From positions 1-60,480 of the forward strand of contig JBEKYC010000043.1 in NCBI GenBank assembly GCA_049511415.1: a stretch of DNA of 60,480 nucleotides, read 5' to 3'. Positions 1 to 8,738 of the stretch are shown here, piece by piece. The notes below the pieces were generated by a model. It made no database searches and had not been told where the DNA came from. It saw only the letters and a program-made list of their open reading frames with translations. This stretch comes from Bog-159 sp049511415. Lineage in GTDB: Bacteria > Acidobacteriota > Terriglobia > Bryobacterales > Bryobacteraceae. A program made the position numbers and the translations under genes. Within the stretch, counting starts at the first letter, position 1; each line of letters starts with the position of its first letter.

Positions 1-1094
1 TAGGTGCGGCGGAAGAAGGTGTCGGTCATGCCGGCGATGTAGTCGCAGACGACGCGGTGGGCGGGTTCGGCCGAGATGAGATCCCGGTAGGAGAGAGGCA
101 GGGTATCCGGGTTTTGGACGAAGAATTCAAACAGCTCGGCGATCATGGCGGCGGCGCGGTCCCGTTCGGCGCTCAAGGCCGGGGAGGTGTAGACGCGGCC
201 ATGCAGGAACCGCTTCAAATCGCGGTTGGCGGTTTCTGTATCGGGAGTGAAAGCGGCGAGACGTTCGGGGAAATGGCGCACGGCATCCACCGTGGCGACG
301 GCGGCTTGGGTGGCGCGCGAAACGGTGCCTTCGATCAGGCCTGACACGAGGGCATCGATCAGGCAGCGAAGCGCCTCATGAAATCGCTCGGCTGGGGACG
401 CGCCGGGAAACTGGGTTTCGGCCGTTTCGAACCAAGCGGCATAGAAGGGCACTTCGCCGACGGCATCCTCGGGGAGGAGCAAGCCGGCGGAAACGGCGTC
501 GTCCAGATCGGCGCAATTGTAGGCGATTTCGTCGGCCAGGTCGATTAGCTGGGCTTCGAGGGGCGGGCGGAAGCCGGGAAGGTATTCGTCGAGAGCGGGG
601 ACCTGGCCAGGGGCGAAGTCACGGGAGTGCTTGGCGATTCCTTCGCGGACTTCAAAGGTCAAGTTGAGGCCGGGGAAGCGGGCATAGCGCTGCTCGAAGA
701 TTTCCACGATGCGGACGGCATGCAAGTTATGCTCGAAGCGCGCGCCGTAGCGGCGCATCTGAAGGTCGAGAGCTTCTTCGCCGGCATGAGAAAAAGGGGG
801 ATGGCCGATATCGTGGGCGAGCGCCAAGGCCTCGGTCAGATCCTCATCCAAACCGAGCGCCGCAGCTACCGTGCGAGCGATCTGGGCCACTTCGATGGTG
901 TGGGTGAGGCGGTTGCGGAAGTGATCGCCGAGTCCGGGGGTAAAGACCTGGGTTTTAGCTTCCAGGCGGCGGAAGGCGCGGGCATGCACGATGCGGTCGC
1001 GATCGCGCTGGAAGGCGTTGCGATAAGGATGCGCGGATTCCGGGTAGCGCCGCCCTCTGCTCGCATCGACCGGAAAGCGGAGGTGGCGGAGCAT
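1..1094 (-). CDS. dgt: Deoxyguanosinetriphosphate triphosphohydrolase-like protein (partial)
   Basis: HD-superfamily dNTP triphosphohydrolase, which hydrolyses dGTP or other dNTPs to the nucleoside plus triphosphate and so helps control dNTP pools. Translating the minus strand from the ATG at 1094 gives an N-terminus with RNAFQRDRDRIVHARAFRRL, then a histidine of the HD site in LTHTIEVAQIAR and the core ALAHDIGHPPFSHAGEEAL, all typical of the family. About 364 codons are visible and the reading frame is still open at base 1, so the C-terminus or stop lies just outside the window; the length already matches short dGTPases. The start lies 8 bases after the stop of the TPR gene at 1103, so the two are probably cotranscribed. 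Family assignment is firm; substrate preference is not. Confidence 0.9.
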   Translation of the reverse strand, partial: MLRHLRFPVDASRGRRYPESAHPYRNAFQRDRDRIVHARAFRRLEAKTQVFTPGLGDHFRNRLTHTIEVAQIARTVAAALGLDEDLTEALALAHDIGHPPFSHAGEEALDLQMRRYGARFEHNLHAVRIVEIFEQRYARFPGLNLTFEVREGIAKHSRDFAPGQVPALDEYLPGFRPPLEAQLIDLADEIAYNCADLDDAVSAGLLLPEDAVGEVPFYAAWFETAETQFPGASPAERFHEALRCLIDALVSGLIEGTVSRATQAAVATVDAVRHFPERLAAFTPDTETANRDLKRFLHGRVYTSPALSAERDRAAAMIAELFEFFVQNPDTLPLSYRDLISAEPAHRVVCDYIAGMTDTFFRRT

Positions 1095-1102
1095 GCGGCC
1101 GA

Positions 1103-1807
1103 TTATTTCGGTGGCAGGTCGCCGTAGGCCTGCATGGCGGCCTGTCCCACGGCGCCGGGTTTGGCGCGGAGGGGATCGAGCAAGTTGCGCGCTTCAGCGG
1201 GCTTGGTAGGTCCGATGAGCTTGGCGAGAGTGAGGGCGGCCTGATCCTTGGAGACGAAGACGGTCGGATCATCAATCAGGGAGCGGAGGAGTTTCGCGCC
1301 CAAGTCAGCCTTGCCTTCGGCGAAGTAGACCTGGCCGAGCGAGTATTTGGCCAGGGACGAATATTTCTTGCCGGCGGAATCAGCCACGGAGCTGAAACGT
1401 TTTTCGGCTTCGCTCAGCTTGCCTTGATCGGCGGCGATGCAACCCAAATAATATTCGGCAATATAGCCTTCATCGGATCCGGAATCCTTGGCGGCGAGTT
1501 CGCTGAATACCTTGATGGCTTCAGCATCCTTAGCAGCCTGGGTTGGGAAGGAAAGGGGAGCGCTGGGTTGGGGAGTGACCGTGACGGGCGCCTCCTGAAC
1601 CGCGATGGCGTGCGCCAGGGCCTCCTGACGGACGGTCTGCTGATGCCCGCGGTAGTAGAAAATCAAGACCACGAGGGCAACCACGACCACGGCGGCGGCG
1701 CCATAACGGGCGATCTCGGTCCGATGTTCTTCAAAAAAATCTACTGTATGTTCGACTTCAAGCGCAAACTTGTCAGTCTTCAGCTCTTTACGGGTGATTC
1801 TAGCCAC
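1103..1807 (-). CDS. Membrane-anchored TPR protein (YfgM-like)
   Basis: A 234-aa protein with a lysine-rich cytoplasmic start (MARITRKELKTDKF), one transmembrane helix at about residues 35-53 (AAAVVVVALVVLIFYY) and a C-terminal helical repeat region with AEYYLGCIAADQGKLSEAEK and LAKYSLGQVYFAEGKADLG. This matches the TPR_21/YfgM layout of ancillary SecYEG-associated periplasmic chaperones. The role here is inferred from architecture only. It is immediately upstream of dgt on the same strand and diverges from the MerR gene at 1984. Confidence 0.75.
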   Translation of the reverse strand: MARITRKELKTDKFALEVEHTVDFFEEHRTEIARYGAAAVVVVALVVLIFYYRGHQQTVRQEALAHAIAVQEAPVTVTPQPSAPLSFPTQAAKDAEAIKVFSELAAKDSGSDEGYIAEYYLGCIAADQGKLSEAEKRFSSVADSAGKKYSSLAKYSLGQVYFAEGKADLGAKLLRSLIDDPTVFVSKDQAALTLAKLIGPTKPAEARNLLDPLRAKPGAVGQAAMQAYGDLPPK

Positions 1808-1915
1808 GAATACCTCAGGGATGGTGGAATCTCTATCTTAGCACGGGGAGCGTTGAGCGCGGGCGGGCGGGGAGGCTACGGCAAGGGTTACCAGAAAAGA
1901 TCCTGGAAATGGGTA

Positions 1916-1943
1916 TTGACACGGGCGTCCACTCAAGTACAAT
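1916..1943 (+). promoter_or_regulatory. Sigma-70-type promoter for the MerR gene
   Basis: TTGACA at 1916-1921 and TACAAT at 1938-1943 are separated by 16 bases, close to the housekeeping consensus. The ATG at 1984 follows about 40 bases later. This placement argues against the in-frame ATG at 1909, which would lie upstream of the promoter. Confidence 0.65.
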
Positions 1944-1983
1944 CCAGAATGGCGGCATTTTTCCAAACCGAAAGGGGCGCGAA

Positions 1984-2484
1984 ATGTTCAAAACAAAAAA
2001 ACCCCGGCCTGCGGCTTCAGCCGATGGCGATCAATTTACGAGCACGGAGGTGGCGCGCATCTGCGGCGTGAGCCTGCGGCAATTGCAATGGTGGGACGAA
2101 CGCAATGTCGTCTCGCCGCGCCAGGACGGCCACAAGCGCGTGTACCTTTCGCAAGAGGTGCTGGAAGTTTCGGTGATCGCGGAGCTGCGGCGTAAGGGAT
2201 TTTCGCTACAGAAGATCCGGCGCGTGCTGCGTTTTCTACAGAAAGATATGGGCAAGCGGCTGAGCGACGCGCTGAAGAGCGAATCGGAGACGCACCTGCT
2301 GACGGACGGTAAGTCGATCTATCTGGAAGAAGCGCCGAACCGGATCATCGATCTTCTGAAGAATGCGCGGCAGCCGATGTTTCTGGTTTGCGTGAGCGAC
2401 CAGGTGCGGCGGCTATCGCATTCGATGAAGAAGCCGGCGCGCTCGGAGACGGGATCGGCGGCACGCAAGGCGCGGGCGGTCTGA
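1984..2484 (+). CDS. MerR-family transcriptional regulator
   Basis: A 166-aa regulator. Residues 18-55 form the winged helix-turn-helix (FTSTEVARICGVSLRQLQWW, then a wing ending KRVYL), followed by the usual second helix pair (ELRRKGFSLQKIRRVLRFLQ). The C-terminal half (residues 85-140) has no cysteine cluster, so it is not a typical metal sensor; the ligand is unknown. The start at 1984 is chosen because it follows an AAGGGG ribosome-binding site and a good promoter at 1916-1943. The VCBS gene at 2515 lies 30 bases downstream and may be in the same transcript. Confidence 0.85.
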   Translation: MFKTKKPRPAASADGDQFTSTEVARICGVSLRQLQWWDERNVVSPRQDGHKRVYLSQEVLEVSVIAELRRKGFSLQKIRRVLRFLQKDMGKRLSDALKSESETHLLTDGKSIYLEEAPNRIIDLLKNARQPMFLVCVSDQVRRLSHSMKKPARSETGSAARKARAV

Positions 2485-2514
2485 GACGCTGAGACACGGG
2501 GACACGGAGACGCG

Positions 2515-3678
2515 GTGACACGGAGACTGGGGGCTCCGGTTTGGGTCAGCCTGGGCCACCTGGTGGCGGGCGTGCTTTTGGCCGCCGGACTTCCGGTTCG
2601 CTTCGCGGAGCACACGGTCGCCACCGGACTCACGGGCGGCTACCAGGTGGTGGCGGTCGATTTAAACCACGACGGCAAGACGGACCTGATCGCATTGGCC
2701 AGCGGCATGAGCGAACTGGTCTGGTTCGAGAATCCCGGCTGGCAACGGCACGTGATTGCCGGCAATCTCTCGGGCATGATCAATCTGGCGGCTTGGGATT
2801 TCGACGGCGACGGCATTCCCGAGATCGTGCTGGCTTCCGGTTTTTCCATGGAAGCGCGGAAGAGCGCGGGCATTGTTTCGGTGCTGCACCACGACGGCGA
2901 CCCGCGGCAACCGTGGACGATTCACGAGATCGACCGGCTGGCGACGTCGCACCGGCTGCGCTGGGCGGATATCGATGGCAGCGGCAAGAAGGTGGTGATC
3001 AGCCAGCCGCTGACTAATGCCAACGCGGAGCGGCCCGAGGAGCACGCACACACGCCGCTGGTGCTGTATCGGCCGGGCGAGTGGAAACGGGAGACGATTT
3101 CCGAGGCGGACGAAGGCGTGGTGCATGGCATTTACATCGTGGACTGGGACGCCAACGGGCGCGACGATATTCTGACCGCGGGCTTTACGGGGATTCATCT
3201 GTTCCGGTTTGGGCGGGACGGCGGATGGAGCCGCAGCGAGATTGGGAAGGGCGATCCGGCGGCGTGGCCCAAGTGCGGGTCGAGCGATGTGGCGGTGGGG
3301 CAACTGGGGAAGCAGCGATTTCTGGCGGCGATCGAGCCGTGGCACGGCAACCAGGTGGCGATTTATCGCGAGAGCGGAGGCGCGTGGCGGCGGCAAGTGA
3401 TCGACGACACGCTGGCCGATGGGCACACGATCTGGACCGCGGATTTGAATGGCGACGGGCGGGATGAAGTGGTGGCGGGATATCGCGGCAAGGGCGTGAA
3501 TGTGTACTACGCGCAGGATGCGGATGGGGAGCGATGGTCGAAGGTGGTGTTGGACAAGGATATGCCGGCGGCGGCTTGCGCGGTGGCGGATCTGAATGGG
3601 GATGGGCGGTTGGATGTGGCATGCATCGGGTCGGCGACGGGGAGTTTGAAGTGGTATGAGAACTTGGGTGGGCGGTGA
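2515..3678 (+). CDS. VCBS/FG-GAP repeat protein
   Basis: A 387-aa predicted exported beta-propeller. The N-terminus is short and hydrophobic (VSLGHLVAGVLLAAGLPVRF, about residues 11-30) and looks like a signal segment. It is followed by about six Ca-binding-type FG-GAP blades with DxDxDG loops, for example DLNHDGKTDLIALASG, DFDGDGIPEIVLASG, DWDANGRDDILTAG and DLNGDGRDEVVAGYRG. The likely role is extracellular or periplasmic binding; no catalytic motif is seen. Translation starts at a GTG preceded by GGAGA. The leader upstream (2480-2530) is made of short imperfect repeats of the type gagacacggggacacgg. Confidence 0.8.
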   Translation: MTRRLGAPVWVSLGHLVAGVLLAAGLPVRFAEHTVATGLTGGYQVVAVDLNHDGKTDLIALASGMSELVWFENPGWQRHVIAGNLSGMINLAAWDFDGDGIPEIVLASGFSMEARKSAGIVSVLHHDGDPRQPWTIHEIDRLATSHRLRWADIDGSGKKVVISQPLTNANAERPEEHAHTPLVLYRPGEWKRETISEADEGVVHGIYIVDWDANGRDDILTAGFTGIHLFRFGRDGGWSRSEIGKGDPAAWPKCGSSDVAVGQLGKQRFLAAIEPWHGNQVAIYRESGGAWRRQVIDDTLADGHTIWTADLNGDGRDEVVAGYRGKGVNVYYAQDADGERWSKVVLDKDMPAAACAVADLNGDGRLDVACIGSATGSLKWYENLGGR

Positions 3679-3738
3679 GATGGAATACCGCGGAGGTGGA
3701 GGCTGCCCCGCGTATTCGCACTGTCGTAAGATCTTAGT

Positions 3739-4737
3739 TTGCCGGAACTCCTTGTCACAGTGGCGATTCCCACATTGGCCGCGGATGCGCGCCTTGTGGA
3801 ATGCCTGGCCGCGCTGGAGCGGCAGACACTTCGCGATTTCGAAGTGATTGTGATTGACAACAGCGGCGTGGGCGCGGCGCGGGGCACTGGCGTGCGGGTG
3901 ATCGAGCAGGCGCGCAACGTGGGCTTCGGGGCGGCGGTGAACGCGGCTTTCCGGGAATCGCGCAGCCGGTATCTGGCGACGCTGAACGACGACGCGCTGC
4001 CGCATCCGGGATGGCTGGCAGCGCTGGTGGCGGCGCTGGAGGCGCGTCCGGATGCGGGGATGTGTGCGTCGCAAGTGCGCCTTTTCGGGGAAGAAGCGCT
4101 GGATTCGGCGGGTATGCTGGTGTGCGGCGACGGGAGCAGCAAGCAGCGCGGGCACATGCGTCCGCCGCAGTTTTTTCCAGTGGCCGAGGAGGTCTTGCTT
4201 CCGAGCGGATCGGCGGCGCTTTACCGGCGGGCGATGCTGGAGGAGATCGGGCTGTTCGACGAGGATTTCTTCCTATACTGCGAGGACACGGACCTGGGGC
4301 TGCGGGCGCGATGGGCCGGATGGCGGTGTCTGTACGCGCCGGAAGCGGTGGTGGAGCATCATTACTCGCACTCGGCAGGGCGGGCTTCGCGGTTGAAGGC
4401 GTATTACGTGGAGCGCAACCGGCTGTTCGTGCTGGCGAAGAATTTTCCGGCGCGCCTGCTGGCGGCGGCGCCGTTCGTGTCGCTGGCGCGCTACGGGTGG
4501 CATCTGCGATGCATGCTGGGCGGGCGCGGCGCGGCGGCGCGGTTCCGGCTGGAAGGCGCATCGGGCTGGCGCATGCCGCTCTATGTACTGCGGGCGCATG
4601 CAGCGCTCGTTTGGCGGTTCCCTGCCCTGGCGCGGCAACGGAGGCAGATTCGCGCGGGCGCGCGGATATCATCGCACATCTATGGCCGGCTGCTGCGAGC
4701 GCACGCCATATCGGCGCGGCGGGTGGCGGAACTATAA
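3739..4737 (+). CDS. Family 2 glycosyltransferase (rhamnosyltransferase-like)
   Basis: A 332-aa GT-A fold enzyme predicted to transfer a sugar from a nucleotide donor to a lipid-linked or surface glycan. The nucleotide-binding start (VTVAIPTLAADARLVECLAAL), the VIVIDNSG segment, the RNVGFGAAVNAAF motif and the metal-binding region TLNDDALPHPGWL are visible. The acceptor-side motif FDEDFFLYCEDTDLGLRARW fits the WcaA/rhamnosyltransferase subgroup. The first start in frame is a TTG at 3739, and a GTG at 3760 is an alternative. The stop overlaps the ATG of the next gene by one base (TAATG), indicating translational coupling. Confidence 0.87.
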   Translation: MPELLVTVAIPTLAADARLVECLAALERQTLRDFEVIVIDNSGVGAARGTGVRVIEQARNVGFGAAVNAAFRESRSRYLATLNDDALPHPGWLAALVAALEARPDAGMCASQVRLFGEEALDSAGMLVCGDGSSKQRGHMRPPQFFPVAEEVLLPSGSAALYRRAMLEEIGLFDEDFFLYCEDTDLGLRARWAGWRCLYAPEAVVEHHYSHSAGRASRLKAYYVERNRLFVLAKNFPARLLAAAPFVSLARYGWHLRCMLGGRGAAARFRLEGASGWRMPLYVLRAHAALVWRFPALARQRRQIRAGARISSHIYGRLLRAHAISARRVAEL

Positions 4738-5462
4738 TGCCGGCGAATGCGCTGCTGGTGATCGTGCCGGCTTATAACGAGGAAGCGGCCGTGGGCGGCG
4801 TGGTGCGGGCGGTGCATGTGGCGATGCCGGGCACGCCGGTGCTGGTGATCGACGATTGTTCCGCGGATGCGACGCAACAGGTGGCGCGCGATGCGGGCGC
4901 GCGCGTGCTGCCGTTACCGCATCACCTGGGCCTGGGCGGCTGCGTGCAGGCGGGCTACAAACTGGCATTCGAATTGGGCTACCAATACGTGATCCGGGTG
5001 GATGGCGACGGGCAGCACGATGCGCGGGATATACCGCGGGTCTTCGCGGCGCTGCGCGAGTCGGGCTGCGAGATGGTGATCGGGTCGCGCTTCGTGAACG
5101 AAAACGGATCGCGAACGGGAGTGGTGCGGGGCATCGGCATCCGTTTCTTCCGCATGGTGCTGCGGCCGATTTTGGGCAAGGCGGTACACGATCCGACATC
5201 CGGGTTCGTGGGTGTGAACCGGAATGCGCTGCAGGTGTTCAGCAAGAGCTTTCCGCTGGAATATCCGGAGATCGAGGCGCTGGTGGTGCTGCAACGCAAG
5301 CGATTCCGCTTTCTGGAGATTCCCTGCCAGATGCATCCGCGGACCACAGGGCGTTCGTCTATCACGGCGCCACGATCGATTTATTACATCGTGCACGTGC
5401 TGCTGGGGGTGTTCGTGAACGTGCTGAAATTCGAACGGCGAGCGAAGCCGGGAAAGGCTTAA
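4737..5462 (+). CDS. Polyprenol-phosphate sugar transferase (dolichol-phosphate mannosyltransferase-like GT2)
   Basis: A 241-aa family 2 glycosyltransferase of the DPM1/ArnC-like type, predicted to load a sugar onto polyprenyl phosphate at the cytoplasmic face. Motifs are VIVPAYNEEAAVGGVV, VLVIDDCSADAT, and the catalytic RVDGDGQHDARDIP with the DxD metal site, then VIGSRFV. The only sensible start is the ATG at 4737, overlapping the previous stop. The C-terminus has one hydrophobic stretch (IVHVLLGVFVNVL). DUF2304 follows after 9 bases; DUF2304 genes are commonly found next to this enzyme type. Confidence 0.88.
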   Translation: MPANALLVIVPAYNEEAAVGGVVRAVHVAMPGTPVLVIDDCSADATQQVARDAGARVLPLPHHLGLGGCVQAGYKLAFELGYQYVIRVDGDGQHDARDIPRVFAALRESGCEMVIGSRFVNENGSRTGVVRGIGIRFFRMVLRPILGKAVHDPTSGFVGVNRNALQVFSKSFPLEYPEIEALVVLQRKRFRFLEIPCQMHPRTTGRSSITAPRSIYYIVHVLLGVFVNVLKFERRAKPGKA

Positions 5463-5471
5463 GGAGGGATT

Positions 5472-5831
5472 ATGGACCGTCTACTGAGTGCCATGACGGT
5501 GGTGAGCGGGGTCTTGTTTTTGCTAGTGCTGATCTCGGTGCGGCGCGCGCACATACGCGTGGAATATTCGGTAAGCTGGTTGTTGGCGGCGGCGGCGCTG
5601 CTGATTCTTTCACGGTCGCGCGGCCTGCTGGAAACGGCGGCGCACAAGCTGGGGCTGACGTATCCGCCGCTGGCTCTACTGCTGGTGGTTGGCGGCGTTT
5701 TTCTGCTCATGTTTTACCGTTTTTCCGTGATCCTCTCCAAATTGCGCGACGATAATATTGCGCTGGCGCAGCGGCTGGCGATTCTGGAATACCATATGCG
5801 GAGCCTGGCGGATGGGCAGCCGCATGCCTGA
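5472..5831 (+). CDS. DUF2304 small membrane protein
   Basis: A 119-aa protein with three hydrophobic helices (about residues 5-23, 34-50 and 65-85) and a charged C-terminal coiled segment (LRDDNIALAQRLAILEYHMR). It matches DUF2304, a family of unknown function found beside polyprenol-phosphate glycosyltransferases; it may anchor or regulate the enzyme encoded just upstream, but that is inference. A strong AAGGAGG ribosome-binding site precedes the ATG. Its end overlaps the start of the next gene by 8 bases. Confidence 0.8.
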   Translation: MDRLLSAMTVVSGVLFLLVLISVRRAHIRVEYSVSWLLAAAALLILSRSRGLLETAAHKLGLTYPPLALLLVVGGVFLLMFYRFSVILSKLRDDNIALAQRLAILEYHMRSLADGQPHA

Positions 5832-7575
5832 AGTCCGGGGAAAGGCGAAGGGCAAGGCGCGCGCGAAGGCGGCGGCAGTTACACCACAGGCGAAGAGGTC
5901 CGGGTCGCGCTGGTGGATTTATGCGGCGGCCTCGGCCGCGGCTGTGCTGGCGGTGTTCCTGGTTTATGGACCGGCGATCGGCGGACCGTTCGTTTTCGAC
6001 GACATCTCGCAGCCGTACCAGAGGCCGAATTATCCGAGTGAGTTGAGCGCCTGGATTCAGGGCGTGCGTCCGCTGCTGATGTTCAGTTACTGGGTGAATT
6101 ACCAGATCTCACAGGAGCCGACCGGTTTTCACATTACTAACTTATTGATTCACCTGCTAAACGGCGGACTGATTTTTCTAATTGTCCGGAAGATGCTGGG
6201 GTTGAATGGACGCGGCGGCCGCGATCTGCTGGCAGCGTTCGCGGCGGCCGTATTTCTGCTGCATCCGTTGCAAACGGAGTCGGTGGCGTATGTGGCGGGA
6301 CGGTCGGAGGCGTTGAGCGTCCTGTTTTTCTTGGGCGCGTTCGCGGTATTCCTGTACCGGGGAGCGGCGGCGGTGTCGTGGAAGACGGCCGCGGCGGTGC
6401 TGGTGTTATTTGGGGCGGCGGTGGCCACCAAAGAGCATACGCTGGTGCTGCCCGCTTTGCTGCTACTGACGGATTATTATTGGAATCCGGGCTTTTCGTT
6501 TGCGGGCATACGGCGGAACTGGCGGGTGTATGTGCCGATCGCTGTGGGCGCGGCGGGCGGCGCGGCATTCGTGGCGAACGTGCTGGCGCACGCAGGGCGC
6601 AGCGCCGGATTCGGGATTAAGGAATTCACCTGGTATCAATACTTCTTTACGCAGTGCCGGGCATTTTTCGTGTATCTGCGGTTGCTAGTGTTTCCCGCGG
6701 GGCAGAATCTGGACTGGGAATACGCGATTTCGCGCAACCTGATGGATCATGGGGCGATCGTGGGACTGGTAGTGATTCTGGCGCTGGCAGCGGCCGCGAT
6801 TTATTACCGGCGGCGCTTTCCATTGGCGTCTTATGGATTCTTTGTCTACTTACTGCTGATGGCGCCGACATCGTCATTCGTGCCTATCAAGGATCCGATT
6901 GCCGAGCGGCGATTGTATCTGCCGATGATCGGCATCTTACTGCTAGTTACAGCGGGATTGCAATATGTGCGAATGGACCGGCGTAAGCTGGCGGCGGCTC
7001 TGGGCGCGGTGGTGTTGGTGCTGGCGGTGGTCACCTGGCAGCGGAATCAACTCTGGGCGAGCGATATCGCGATTTGGGAGGACGCTGCCAGTAAGTCACC
7101 CGGCAAGCCGCGGGTGCATTTTCAATTGGCGCATACTTATGCCAACTATCAGCGCTATCCGGAAGCTATCGCGCAGTATGCGGAAACCGCCGAGTTGGAA
7201 CCTCCGCCATACGACTTGTTGTATGACTGGGGACTGGCGCTGACGGATGGCGGCCATCCCGAGCAGGGGCTGTTGAAGCTGCAACAGGCCGCGGCCATGG
7301 AGCCGAGCGCGCAGGTTTATACGGAGATGGCGCGCGCGTACATCGCGCAGAAGCGATGGCAGGAGGCGCTGGAGGCGCTGGCGCAGGCGGAGAAACTGGA
7401 CGCGGGCTACTACATGATTTACGACAATCGGGGCGGGATTCGCGCCAACCTGAACGATTTCGCGGGCGCGGCGGCGGACTACCAGCACTCGCTGGAGTTG
7501 AATCCGGCGAACGATCACGCGCGGCAGATGCTCGGGATCGTGCAGCAGCGGCTGCGGCAGCCGGCGCCGCGCTAA
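5824..7575 (+). CDS. TMTC-like GT-C membrane protein with C-terminal TPRs
   Basis: A 583-aa multi-pass membrane protein followed by TPR repeats. After a basic N-tail comes the first membrane helix, then a loop with FVFDDI, whose paired acidic residues resemble the catalytic loop of GT-C enzymes. VRPLLMFSYW and HITNLLIHLLNG, also characteristic of TMTC/DUF1736 proteins, follow. Several further helices run to about residue 410. Residues 425-575 contain TPRs (HFQLAHTYANYQRYPEAIAQ and others). TMTC relatives O-mannosylate proteins using lipid-linked mannose, so a role in protein or surface O-glycosylation is plausible here. The ATG at 5824 is preferred because it gives a compact 8-base overlap with DUF2304. 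Confidence 0.78.
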   Translation: MPEVRGKAKGKARAKAAAVTPQAKRSGSRWWIYAAASAAAVLAVFLVYGPAIGGPFVFDDISQPYQRPNYPSELSAWIQGVRPLLMFSYWVNYQISQEPTGFHITNLLIHLLNGGLIFLIVRKMLGLNGRGGRDLLAAFAAAVFLLHPLQTESVAYVAGRSEALSVLFFLGAFAVFLYRGAAAVSWKTAAAVLVLFGAAVATKEHTLVLPALLLLTDYYWNPGFSFAGIRRNWRVYVPIAVGAAGGAAFVANVLAHAGRSAGFGIKEFTWYQYFFTQCRAFFVYLRLLVFPAGQNLDWEYAISRNLMDHGAIVGLVVILALAAAAIYYRRRFPLASYGFFVYLLLMAPTSSFVPIKDPIAERRLYLPMIGILLLVTAGLQYVRMDRRKLAAALGAVVLVLAVVTWQRNQLWASDIAIWEDAASKSPGKPRVHFQLAHTYANYQRYPEAIAQYAETAELEPPPYDLLYDWGLALTDGGHPEQGLLKLQQAAAMEPSAQVYTEMARAYIAQKRWQEALEALAQAEKLDAGYYMIYDNRGGIRANLNDFAGAAADYQHSLELNPANDHARQMLGIVQQRLRQPAPR

Positions 7576-7576
7576 C

Positions 7577-8686
7577 ATGCGTCCGCTGCGGATCGGCATC
7601 AACGCGCTGTACCTGATACCGGGGGGCGTGGGCGGCACCGAAATTTATCTGCGGCATTTATTGCGGGCGTTGGCGACGATTGACGATCGCAATCTGTATT
7701 TCGTTTTTACGAACCGGGAGACGGAGGCGGAACTGGTCCCCGACCGCCCCAATTTTCGCGTAGTGGCGCAGGGAGTGCGGGCACGGTGGCGGCCGGCGCG
7801 AATCGTTTGGGAGCAGACCGCGCTGCCACTGGCGGCTATGCGGCTAGGCGTGGATGTGATGCTGAATCCGGGGTTCACGGCGCCGATCTATTGGCCGGGA
7901 GCTTCGGTGACGGTGTTTCATGATATGCAGCATAAGCGTCATCCGGAGCACTTCCGCTGGTTCGATTTGCCGTTTTGGCGGGTTCTGCTGTTCGCGTCGG
8001 CGCATCGAGCCACGCTGCTGCTGGCGGATTCGGAAGCTACTCGCGACGATGTGGTGCGTTATTACAGGCTGCCGGCGGAGAGCGTTCGGGTGGTTCCGCT
8101 GGGCGTCGATCCGGCGTTTTTTGGATTGCGGCGCGCGCCGGAGAAGATGTTGTTCACGGTTTCGACCCTGCATCCGCACAAGGGGCTGGATGCCCTGCTG
8201 GAAGCGTTTGCGCGGTTTCGCCGCGAGCGGCCGGATTTCCGGCTGGTGATCGCGGGGCTACGGGGATTTCATAGCGACGCGATTGAGGGCCTACGAGCGC
8301 GGCTGGGATTGGTGGACGCGGTGGAACTGACCGGGTGGATCCCGCGCGAGCGGTTGTACGAGCTATACGCGCGGGCTTGGGCGTTCTTGTATCCCTCGAC
8401 TTTTGAGGGGTTCGGCATGCCGGTGTTGGAGGCGATGGCGGCTGGGATTCCGACGGGATGTTCGGACATCGGACCGCTGGCGGCGATCGCGGGCAATGCG
8501 GCGCTGCGCTTCAAGCCGGGCGACGCAGAGGCGATTCATGTGGCCATGGCGCGGCTGGTGGCGGATGAGGCATTGCGCGCGCGGCTGGGCGCAGAGGGTC
8601 CCGCGCGCGCGGGCCAGTATTCCTGGACGGCCGCGGCGCGCGCCACGCTGGACGCGATCGAGTCCACTGCCCAAAGCATCCTTTGA
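7577..8686 (+). CDS. Family 4 (GT-B) glycosyltransferase
   Basis: A 369-aa GT-B enzyme. The N-terminal acceptor domain starts with the glycine loop GINALYLIPGGVGGTEIYLR. The C-terminal donor domain carries TVSTLHPHKGLDALLEAF and the family signature AFLYPSTFEGFGMPVLEAMA with its catalytic-type glutamates. It is predicted to add mannose or a similar hexose from an NDP-sugar to a glycan. It starts one base after the stop of the TMTC-like gene, so it belongs to the same operon (3739-8686). Confidence 0.9.
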   Translation: MRPLRIGINALYLIPGGVGGTEIYLRHLLRALATIDDRNLYFVFTNRETEAELVPDRPNFRVVAQGVRARWRPARIVWEQTALPLAAMRLGVDVMLNPGFTAPIYWPGASVTVFHDMQHKRHPEHFRWFDLPFWRVLLFASAHRATLLLADSEATRDDVVRYYRLPAESVRVVPLGVDPAFFGLRRAPEKMLFTVSTLHPHKGLDALLEAFARFRRERPDFRLVIAGLRGFHSDAIEGLRARLGLVDAVELTGWIPRERLYELYARAWAFLYPSTFEGFGMPVLEAMAAGIPTGCSDIGPLAAIAGNAALRFKPGDAEAIHVAMARLVADEALRARLGAEGPARAGQYSWTAAARATLDAIESTAQSIL

Positions 8687-8738
8687 GGGTCGCGCGCGTA
8701 AGGAATCGGGCGACGGATAGACTACCTGATTAGAAAGA

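Noticed and set aside
1909..1983. Upstream in-frame ATG for the MerR gene
   Set aside because: The good promoter at 1916-1943 lies downstream of it, and the added peptide does not resemble MerR proteins.
2662..4155. 497-aa minus-strand open frame antisense to the VCBS and GT2 genes
   Set aside because: Composition is His/Arg/Pro-rich, as expected for the antisense of GC-rich coding DNA, with no domain; the plus-strand genes are clearly real.
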